Assembly (NCBI GenBank): GCA_040905045.1
Contig: JBBDSH010000059.1
Location: forward strand, 1-31,470
Origin: JBBDSH01 sp040905045
Lineage (GTDB): Bacteria; Pseudomonadota; Gammaproteobacteria; Eutrophobiales; Eutrophobiaceae
Length of the DNA: 31,470 nt
Direction: 5' to 3'
The notes under the pieces are model-generated. The model had not been told where the DNA came from, ran no database searches, and saw nothing but the letters and a program-made list of their open reading frames with translations. Numbering within the stretch: position 1 is the stretch's first letter; the number at the start of each line of letters is the position of its first letter. The translations under genes and the position numbers were made by a program. Positions 25,784 to 31,470 of the stretch are shown here, piece by piece.

Positions 25784-25969
25784 TTAGTGGGCCATATCAT
25801 CATCATTCATATTCTCCCAATCCTGTGCCTCATTATCCTTTTCGGGAATGCGATGGTTTTCATCCAGCCAGTCACCAAGGTCTATCAGTTGGCAACGTTT
25901 GCTACAGAATGGAAGCCATTGTTTATCTGATATTGAAGAGGTATTCAGTTTACAGACGGGACAGGGCAT
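25784..25969 (-). CDS. yacG: DNA gyrase inhibitor YacG
   Basis: YacG is a small zinc-finger protein that binds GyrB and inhibits DNA gyrase. At the ATG start the product is 61 residues with four zinc-ligand cysteines (C3, C6, C22, C26) and the signature FCSKRCQLIDLGDW followed by RIP, closely matching E. coli YacG. The C-terminal tail is acidic (DNEAQDWENMNDDD), as usual. ATG 25969 lies two bases after the zapD stop; a TTG at 25987 inside zapD is an alternative giving 67 residues. It is the last gene of the pilB-to-yacG run. Confidence 0.92.
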   Translation of the reverse strand: MPCPVCKLNTSSISDKQWLPFCSKRCQLIDLGDWLDENHRIPEKDNEAQDWENMNDDDMAH

Positions 25970-25971
25970 AC

Positions 25972-26742
25972 TTACAGGGTACAACAATAAAGCTTGAATT
26001 CAATGGTTTCTGTAGCCGGTATCGGGCGTGAAGCCAGATCCGGTCGATGCATAAAACGTATGGTAAATCGGTGTTTTCCTCCGCTAATTTCAGGATAGTA
26101 AGGGGAATTGTTGGCAAGTACTACACGTATCATCTGGCACTTTGTGCCGGTTTCAAGGCTCTTTTGAAAAAAACCGTTCTCGGCATTTTCCAGAGAAGGA
26201 TTACTGCTGTTACGAATAATATGAAGTATGAGGAAAATACCATTCTTGAAAGCAATCAGATCCTTCATCCAGTAATTGAATTGTTCATTATGTAATTCCT
26301 GCTTCTGGTTAAGCCAGTGATGATATGATGGCAGGTCAAAGCTGCATGTGCCGCCGGGAATATTATTTCTTTGTTTTATGAAGCTTATGAATTCATCATT
26401 TCTCAATGTTTGACCTGGCAACATCCTGCTATTTCGCAGTTGATCAAGAGAGCTTCTGATATCATCCAGAATGGAATCCAGCCGATCACTATCGACTCCC
26501 GAGCGAGTCTGAAAGTTTTCAAGGTTCTTGCCATATTTTTCCAGTTCCTTGATAACTTCATTTTTCACATCTGTTCGTCCAATAAGATCAACAATATCAA
26601 TCAAATAACTGATAGACATTCTCATATCGGATTGTGTCATTCTATCCAGGCAATGATCAATCTGCTCAAAAAGAAATTCCAGACGTAGAAAGGTCCTGAT
26701 TCGCTCATTGAGAGGTTGCTCGTAGTTAATGTATGTTGACAC
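25972..26742 (-). CDS. zapD: cell division protein ZapD
   Basis: ZapD (YacF) binds the C-terminal peptide of FtsZ and bundles FtsZ filaments. The product matches E. coli ZapD along its length: YEQPLNERIRTFLRLEFL, the helical region with EVIKELEKYGKNL, IPGGTCSFDLPSYHHWLN, PYYPEISGGKHRFTIRFM and the IEFKLYCC end. The GTG at 26742 aligns the N-terminus exactly with E. coli ZapD and gives 256 residues. A start at 26787 would add 15 residues inside coaE. With the GTG start it overlaps coaE by 17 bases. The partner FtsZ is encoded at 16927-18066. Confidence 0.92.
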   Translation of the reverse strand: MSTYINYEQPLNERIRTFLRLEFLFEQIDHCLDRMTQSDMRMSISYLIDIVDLIGRTDVKNEVIKELEKYGKNLENFQTRSGVDSDRLDSILDDIRSSLDQLRNSRMLPGQTLRNDEFISFIKQRNNIPGGTCSFDLPSYHHWLNQKQELHNEQFNYWMKDLIAFKNGIFLILHIIRNSSNPSLENAENGFFQKSLETGTKCQMIRVVLANNSPYYPEISGGKHRFTIRFMHRPDLASRPIPATETIEFKLYCCTL

Positions 26743-27379
26743 TTCTCTCTGATGAAGACTGTTGTACGGTTTCATATGTTGAAGCAAGATCGAGATATTT
26801 ACGGTGCAGTATTGCTACCTCTCTTTCAAGATGCTTCGTATCGCCAGTATTTACGATTATATCGTCGGCTGAAGAAAGACGTTCTTGCCTGTCTATTTGA
26901 GATTCTATAATAGATAATGCAAGATCTTCAGAAATACCATCGCGTTTAATTATGCGCTTCAACTGAATTTTTACCGGGGCATCAATCACAAGTATTCTGT
27001 CTATCCCGTAATCGGCACCGGTTTCCAGCAACAAGGGGATACTGAGAATGCAGTACGGGTAATTGCTGGATGCTATACGCTCCTCTATTTCATCGCGTAC
27101 CCTGGGATGAATTATGTTTTCCAGTTTGTTTTTCAGTTCCGTTTTCTTGAATATAATATCCTTTATCAGGTCACGTCTTAAATATCCTTCTTCATTAACA
27201 ATATTATTCCCAAAAAGTGCGATGATTTCGTCATAGGCAGGTTCCCCCGGTCGGGAAATCTCGCGGACTATTTCATCAGCATCAATAACGGGTACACCCA
27301 GAGATCGAAACATATTCGACACCGTTGATTTGCCGCTGGCAATTCCACCGGTAAGTCCGATGCGCAGCATTTTCTTCAT
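26726..27379 (-). CDS. coaE: dephospho-CoA kinase CoaE
   Basis: CoaE phosphorylates the 3'-hydroxyl of dephospho-CoA, the last step of coenzyme A synthesis. The 217-residue product opens with the P-loop LRIGLTGGIASGKSTVSNMF, followed by VIDADEIVREIS, a helical CoA lid region, the HPRVRDEIEE motif and IPLLLETGADYGIDRILVIDAP, then RIIKRDG and DIIVNTGD. The frame is open far upstream inside pilD, but ATG 27379 overlaps the pilD stop as ATGA and starts just before the P-loop. An internal ATG three codons later is also possible. It lies between pilD and zapD, as in Pseudomonas and relatives. Confidence 0.97.
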   Translation of the reverse strand: MKKMLRIGLTGGIASGKSTVSNMFRSLGVPVIDADEIVREISRPGEPAYDEIIALFGNNIVNEEGYLRRDLIKDIIFKKTELKNKLENIIHPRVRDEIEERIASSNYPYCILSIPLLLETGADYGIDRILVIDAPVKIQLKRIIKRDGISEDLALSIIESQIDRQERLSSADDIIVNTGDTKHLEREVAILHRKYLDLASTYETVQQSSSERSVNIH

Positions 27380-28266
27380 AGGGTACCCAGCGCCCAGAGA
27401 TAATATTTCTGCATGATAACTTCCCCATACAGTAGCGTTATCCAGCCGGCAGCGGCAAGATACGGTCCAAAAGGAATTGGCACGCTTCTGCCGTGTTTCC
27501 TGAAAAGAATCAGGAAGATACCTGCTACAGCCCCGACTAGCGAGGAAAGGATGATAATCAAGGGGAGCATTTGCCAGCCAAGCCATGCGCCCAGCATCGC
27601 GAGTAATTTGAAATCACCATAGCCCATCCCCTCTTTCCCGGTGACCAGTTTGAACAGCATATATACCGACCAGAGGGATACATAGCCGGCCATGGCGCCA
27701 ATAATACTTGAGTGAATATCGGTAAATGGTTGACTCAGCGTCATATTTGCAAATATGCCCAGCCAGAGGAAGGGCAGGGTAATGTCATCGGGCAATAATT
27801 GATGTTCCAGGTCAATAGCAGAAAGAACAATAAGTGCCCAGCTCATAAAGATTGCCAGCAATGCCTGTATGGACCAGCCGAAATGCCAGGCCATGGCGAG
27901 TGCCGCCAGGGCACTGAGTGCCTCGATGATGGGGTAACGAAAGGATATCGGGGATTTGCATTCAGAGCACTTCCCGCCCAGAAACAGGTAACTGATGACG
28001 GGTATGTTTTCCAATGCTGTTATACGATGATTGCAAACCGGACAGCGGGATCCGGGTGTAACAAGATTAAAGCGTTCGGTTTTCCGGTTTTCTTCCGATG
28101 ATGCAGTTTCAAGCAACCGGCGACATTCTTCCCGCCACTCTTGCATCATCATTTTTGGCAGACGGTATATCAGGACATTAAGAAAGCTGCCTATGATAAG
28201 GCCAAAAAGAATAACCGTTATGTAGTAGGCGGCAGGGTTGTCTTGTAAGTAAATAAAGAGATACAC
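27376..28266 (-). CDS. pilD: type IV prepilin peptidase / N-methyltransferase PilD
   Basis: PilD cleaves the leader of type IV prepilins and type II secretion pseudopilins and methylates the new N-terminus. The 296-residue membrane protein has an N-terminal helix with GLIIGSFLNVLIYRLP, a cytoplasmic loop with the tetracysteine zinc site (C75, C78, C100, C103), and several membrane helices carrying the two catalytic aspartates, D152 in DLEHQLLPD and D218 in the GxGD-type GMGYGDFK. The start appears to be GTG with a weak ribosome binding site; no in-frame ATG lies upstream in the 104-bp gap after pilC. The stop overlaps coaE by ATGA. Confidence 0.96.
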   Translation of the reverse strand: MYLFIYLQDNPAAYYITVILFGLIIGSFLNVLIYRLPKMMMQEWREECRRLLETASSEENRKTERFNLVTPGSRCPVCNHRITALENIPVISYLFLGGKCSECKSPISFRYPIIEALSALAALAMAWHFGWSIQALLAIFMSWALIVLSAIDLEHQLLPDDITLPFLWLGIFANMTLSQPFTDIHSSIIGAMAGYVSLWSVYMLFKLVTGKEGMGYGDFKLLAMLGAWLGWQMLPLIIILSSLVGAVAGIFLILFRKHGRSVPIPFGPYLAAAGWITLLYGEVIMQKYYLWALGTL

Positions 28267-28358
28267 GTTGATACCATGAGGCGTCCTGGGCGTAAATCAA
28301 CAATTGACTTTACCCGTGTTATTGTCCTACGAGTCCTTTTGGATGGAATATAAGAAGA

Positions 28359-28388
28359 ATGGGCGATGTATCAGACCACAGCGCCCAT
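28359..28388 (-). terminator. possible hairpin at the end of pilC
   Basis: ATGGGCG at 28359-28365 pairs with CGCCCAT at 28382-28388 across 16 bases and spans the pilC stop codon on the - strand. The following transcript is pyrimidine- and T-rich but has no continuous U-run, so termination would be weak at best. It may instead mark partial attenuation or RNA processing between pilC and pilD. Confidence 0.25.
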
Positions 28389-29591
28389 TTTGAATATAGG
28401 CAGATACATACCGACGACAATCCCGCCGATAACAACGCCCAGGAAAGCCATGATCATGGGTTCCAGTAGACTGGTGAGTGCCTCAACAGCGTCATCGATC
28501 TCCTGTTCGTACCAGTCGGCCACCTTGCCGAGCATGGTATCGATGGCACCGGATTCTTCGCCGATGGCCACCATTTGTACCACCATGTTGGGGAACAGTT
28601 CGGACTCGCGCATGGTCGACTGCAACTGGGTGCCGGTCGAGATTTCATCACGCATTTTGATGGTGGCATTGTAGAAAACAATATTTCCGCAAGCCCCGGC
28701 GACGGAGGTCATGGCCTCGACCAGCGGGGTGCCGGCGGCGAACATGGTTTCCAGTGTCCTGGCAAAGCGTGCAATGGCGGATTTTTCCAGAATTGCTCCA
28801 ATCACCGGTAACTTCAGAGACATGCGGTCGAGAAACTGTCCGAAAGCGACGGAACGTTTTCTCGCTTCGACGAAGGCGAAAACGACGCCGCCGATACCAA
28901 GGAACAGCAGCCACCAGTAAGCCTGGAACCATTTGGACATATCAATCAGCAACTGGGTCAGAGCCGGCAGATCCGCCCCGAAACTGGAAAACAGTTCCTG
29001 GAATTGCGGGATCACGAAGATCATGAGGATGGTGACGATAATAAACGCCACAACAATAACGGCGGCAGGATAGAAGAGCGCCGACTTGATCTTTGATTTC
29101 AGCGCCTCGGTTTTCTCCATGTAGGTGGCGATCTTGTGCAGGATACCTTCGAGAATACCCGATTGCTCACCGGCCTGGACGAGATTAACGTACAGATCAC
29201 TGAACTGGCGCGGGTGTTTTCTCAGGGCATCGGTGAGGCCGTTGCCGGCTTCCACGTCCGCCTTGATGGCCAGTATGAGGTCCTGCATGGCGGGGTTCTC
29301 ATGGCCGCGACCGACGATCTCGAAGGCCTGCACCAGCGGCACGCCGGACGACATCATGGTGGCCAGCTGTCGGCTGAAAACCGTAATATCCTTGGGGGTA
29401 ACCTTGCCTTTGCTGCCGCCGCCGAACAGGGGCTTGGGTTTCTTCTTGACCTTGAGGGGATTAACCCCCTGACGCCGCAGAACCGCTTTTACCAGGGCAT
29501 CGCTCTGGCCGGTCATTTCTCCCTTGACGCGTTTGCCGGACTTGTCCGTGCCCTCCCAGACATACATATCCGCTTTTGCTGCTTCAGCCAT
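28371..29591 (-). CDS. pilC: type IV pilus inner-membrane platform protein PilC
   Basis: PilC is the inner-membrane platform on which the PilB and PilT motors act during pilus assembly and retraction. The 406-residue product belongs to the GspF/PilC family: a short N-terminal strand region (YVWEGTDKSGKRVKGEM), two homologous cytoplasmic helical domains (about 65-170 and 270-375) and three membrane helices, near 170-195, 222-242 and 375-400. FSRQLATMMSSGVPLVQAFEIV and FARTLETMFAAGTPLVEAM are the paired family motifs, and VGMYLPIF near the end is characteristic. It starts five bases after the pilB stop, so the two are almost certainly cotranscribed. Confidence 0.97.
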   Translation of the reverse strand: MAEAAKADMYVWEGTDKSGKRVKGEMTGQSDALVKAVLRRQGVNPLKVKKKPKPLFGGGSKGKVTPKDITVFSRQLATMMSSGVPLVQAFEIVGRGHENPAMQDLILAIKADVEAGNGLTDALRKHPRQFSDLYVNLVQAGEQSGILEGILHKIATYMEKTEALKSKIKSALFYPAAVIVVAFIIVTILMIFVIPQFQELFSSFGADLPALTQLLIDMSKWFQAYWWLLFLGIGGVVFAFVEARKRSVAFGQFLDRMSLKLPVIGAILEKSAIARFARTLETMFAAGTPLVEAMTSVAGACGNIVFYNATIKMRDEISTGTQLQSTMRESELFPNMVVQMVAIGEESGAIDTMLGKVADWYEQEIDDAVEALTSLLEPMIMAFLGVVIGGIVVGMYLPIFKMGAVV

Positions 29592-29596
29592 AATCG

Positions 29597-31321
29597 CTAC
29601 TCTACAGTGACACGGTTGACTTCGGTCAGGCTGGTCAGGCCATCGATGACCTTCTGCAGACCGGAGCGGCGGATGTCCCAGACCCCCTCACTGCCGGCCT
29701 GATCAGCCAGTTGTACGGCATTGGCACCCTCGATAATAAGCCGCTTCGTCGCATCGGAGATGGGCATGACCTGATAGATACCGGCCCGTCCCTTGTAGCC
29801 GGAAGGGCAGTCTTCATTACCGGTTACGGGCTGATAGATCTTGATGCCCTTGGCGATTTCCTCCTCGGCAAAACCTTCCTTGCGCAGGGAGTCCTCATCC
29901 ATCTCCAGTATTTCCCGGTATTCCGGATGCAATCTCCGGCAAAGCCGCTGGGCGGTAATCAGGTTGATACTGGTGGCCACGGCAAAGGGGGCGATGCCCA
30001 TATCCTGAAGGCGGGTCAGGGTTTGCGGCGCGTCGTTGGTATGCAGGGTGGACATGACCATATGACCGGTCTGTGCCGCCTTGACGGCGATGGAAGCGGT
30101 TTCCAGATCCCGGATCTCGCCCACCAGAATGATATCCGGATCCTGACGCAGGAAGGCCTTCAGGGCCTTGGGAAAGGTCATGCCGGTGCGTTCGTCCACC
30201 TGCACCTGGTTGACGCCGGGCAGGTTGATTTCGACCGGGTCCTCCGCGGTGGAAATATTGATATCTTCCTGATTGAGAATATTGATGCCGGTGTACAAGG
30301 ACACCGTCTTACCACTACCGGTCGGGCCGGTCACCAGGAACATACCGTAGGGTTTTTTCAGATTGGCTAGGAACAACTCTTTCTGAAAATCCTCGTAACC
30401 CAGTTGATCAATCTGCAGGGCGGCGGCGTCGGAATCGAGAATACGCATCACTGTCTTTTCCCCGAACAGCGTCGGGCAGGTGCTGACGCGGAAGTCGATG
30501 GCCTTGTTCTTGGACAGTTTCAGTTTGATGCGTCCGTCCTGCGGCACCCGGCGTTCCGATACATCCAGGCGCGACATGACCTTGATGCGCGCGGCGATCT
30601 TGCCGGCCAGGCTGATGGGCGGTTTGGCGACTTCCTCCAGCACACCGTCGATACGGAAGCGTACCCGGTAGAATTTCTCATAAGGTTCAAAATGCAGGTC
30701 GGAGGCGCCTTTCTTGATGGCGTCCAGCAGGACCTTGTTGACGAACTTGACCACCGGCGCGTCATCCACATCGGTATCATCCACAGCGCCGCTGTCCTTT
30801 TCATCGTCCGCGACTTCCAGGTCGTCCAGGTTGTCGAATTCATCGTCCTCCATATCGCCCAGACCGCCTTCCATCTCTTCCAGGGCCTTGTCGATGGCCT
30901 TGGTCAGCTTGTCTTCCTCCACCAGAATCGCCTCGGTATTGCTGCTGGTGGCGAACTTGATTTCGTCCAGGGCCTGTAGATTGGTCGGGTCGGAAACCGC
31001 GATATAAAGCCGCTTGCCGCGCTTGAATATGGGCAGGGCGTGGTGCTTGCGGATCAGATCCTCCTTGACCGTCTTGACCGTATCAATGTCCAGTTCAAAG
31101 GAATTCAGTTCCAGCAACGGGACGCCGAATTCCTGTGACGCCGCCAGGGCAATATCGCTGCTGGCGGCGAGCTTGTTCTCCACCAGATAGGAGACAAATG
31201 GCTGTTTTTTGCTCAGAGCCTTCTGGTGGTGGTCCTGGGCGGCTTCTTCATCAAGTATGCCGTCAAGGACCAGTTTCCGGGCAAGGCCGCTCAGTTGGAT
31301 TTTATTTGCGGAAACAGCCAT
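29597..31321 (-). CDS. pilB: type IV pilus assembly ATPase PilB
   Basis: PilB is the hexameric ATPase that powers pilus extension. The 574-residue product has an N-terminal MshEN/T2SSE-N domain (about 1-140), a very acidic linker (about 149-188), an N2 domain with SDLHFEPYE, and the motor domain with Walker A GPTGSGKT at 332-339, the Asp box (AEDPVEI), Walker B DIILVGEIRD near 397-405 and the His box STLHTND. The C-terminal metal-binding motif, usually two CxxC pairs, keeps only C461 and C505 in its region. GYKGRAGIYQ follows as normal. pilC begins five bases downstream. Confidence 0.97.
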   Translation of the reverse strand: MAVSANKIQLSGLARKLVLDGILDEEAAQDHHQKALSKKQPFVSYLVENKLAASSDIALAASQEFGVPLLELNSFELDIDTVKTVKEDLIRKHHALPIFKRGKRLYIAVSDPTNLQALDEIKFATSSNTEAILVEEDKLTKAIDKALEEMEGGLGDMEDDEFDNLDDLEVADDEKDSGAVDDTDVDDAPVVKFVNKVLLDAIKKGASDLHFEPYEKFYRVRFRIDGVLEEVAKPPISLAGKIAARIKVMSRLDVSERRVPQDGRIKLKLSKNKAIDFRVSTCPTLFGEKTVMRILDSDAAALQIDQLGYEDFQKELFLANLKKPYGMFLVTGPTGSGKTVSLYTGINILNQEDINISTAEDPVEINLPGVNQVQVDERTGMTFPKALKAFLRQDPDIILVGEIRDLETASIAVKAAQTGHMVMSTLHTNDAPQTLTRLQDMGIAPFAVATSINLITAQRLCRRLHPEYREILEMDEDSLRKEGFAEEEIAKGIKIYQPVTGNEDCPSGYKGRAGIYQVMPISDATKRLIIEGANAVQLADQAGSEGVWDIRRSGLQKVIDGLTSLTEVNRVTVE

Positions 31322-31366
31322 AGACGTAGTGCTCTTCTTTCTTTCAGTTTATCGTCTAAATAGTAG

Positions 31367-31372
31367 ATTATA
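31367..31372 (-). promoter_or_regulatory. possible -10 element for pilB
   Basis: On the - strand the sequence reads TATAAT, a perfect -10 hexamer, about 46 bases before the pilB start codon. The -35 position at 17-bp spacing reads AAAACT, which is a poor match, so a helper activator or another sigma factor would be needed. The call rests on the hexamer alone. Confidence 0.3.
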
Positions 31373-31437
31373 TGGTGAAAATTACCAACAGTTTTCTCGT
31401 TATTGCAGCGCAACATAGTACCTCGACACAGGAATTA

Positions 31438-31470
31438 TGATGAATTCAGCGCCGGACCAGGGCCTTTCCC
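31438..31470 (+). CDS. possible start of a truncated gene at the right edge
   Basis: ATGATG at 31438 opens a frame (MMNSAPDQGLS) that runs without a stop to the end of the window. AGGA at 31430-31433 is a fair ribosome binding site. It would be transcribed divergently from pilB. Eleven residues are too few for a family assignment. In several relatives a pilin or pilus-related gene lies opposite pilB, but nothing seen here supports that for this frame. Confidence 0.3.

Noticed and set aside
25730..26031. Small + strand frames over yacG
   Set aside because: YacG on the - strand has four zinc cysteines and the family signature; the + strand frames have none and are shadows.
27380..27586. Upstream extension of coaE into pilD
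   Set aside because: The added residues have no CoaE similarity and precede the P-loop by an unlikely distance; ATG 27379 makes an ATGA overlap with pilD.
29711..30370. Open frame of 219 codons on the + strand inside pilB
   Set aside because: It is antisense to the PilB motor domain whose motifs are clear; no ribosome binding site or family motif was seen.
1..31470. Search for CRISPR arrays, defence systems, prophage, transposases or tRNA/rRNA genes
   Set aside because: None seen. All recognised genes are conserved cell division, wall, export, metabolism and pilus genes, and no spaced identical direct repeats of CRISPR size were noticed.

Overview
The window reads as chromosomal DNA from a Gram-negative gammaproteobacterium. 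It holds a complete division and cell wall (dcw) cluster ending in ftsZ and lpxC, a DciA/M23/secA/argJ/Nudix block of the kind seen in Pseudomonas and related groups, and a zapD-yacG-coaE-pilD-pilC-pilB group. ZapD and YacG are typical of gamma/betaproteobacteria. MurE carries the DNPR motif for meso-diaminopimelate, and lpxC implies lipid A and an outer membrane. I cannot name the genus; a free-living non-enteric lineage is an inference from gene order. I see no rRNA, tRNA, CRISPR array, insertion sequence or phage gene.

Layout. Positions 1-501 are non-coding: repeat-like DNA (a small hairpin, an imperfect inverted repeat, four tandem heptamers), then an A+T-rich promoter with three 10-bp-spaced GTGG boxes that look like a MraZ operator. 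From 502 to 18066 sixteen genes run on the + strand with almost no gaps: mraZ, rsmH, ftsL, ftsI, murE, murF, mraY, murD, ftsW, murG, murC, murB, ddlB, ftsQ, ftsA, ftsZ. Several junctions are ATGA stop/start overlaps. A 273-bp gap separates ftsZ from lpxC (18340-19251). Then come dciA on the - strand, a divergent membrane-anchored M23 peptidase, secA, argJ and a Nudix hydrolase fused to a thiamine-phosphate-synthase-like domain, all on the + strand. From 25784 to 31321 everything is on the - strand, transcribed as pilB, pilC, pilD, coaE, zapD, yacG. A possible new + strand gene begins at 31438 and leaves the window.

How it works together. The dcw genes make the peptidoglycan precursor (MurB to MurF, Ddl), attach it to lipid (MraY, MurG), and polymerise and cross-link it at the septum (FtsW, FtsI) under the FtsZ/FtsA/FtsQ/FtsL machinery; RsmH and MraZ are the usual leading genes. 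LpxC commits lipid A synthesis. SecA drives protein export, DciA helps load the replicative helicase, CoaE finishes coenzyme A, and PilB/C/D are the ATPase, platform protein and prepilin peptidase of a type IV pilus.

Most of the window is conserved housekeeping DNA, and I do not find a credible undescribed system. The points most worth a second look are the MraZ operator, the loss of most of the PilB tetracysteine motif, the altered thiamine-synthase-like domain of the Nudix fusion, the base-composition step around 18-28 kb, and the repeat-like DNA at the left edge.
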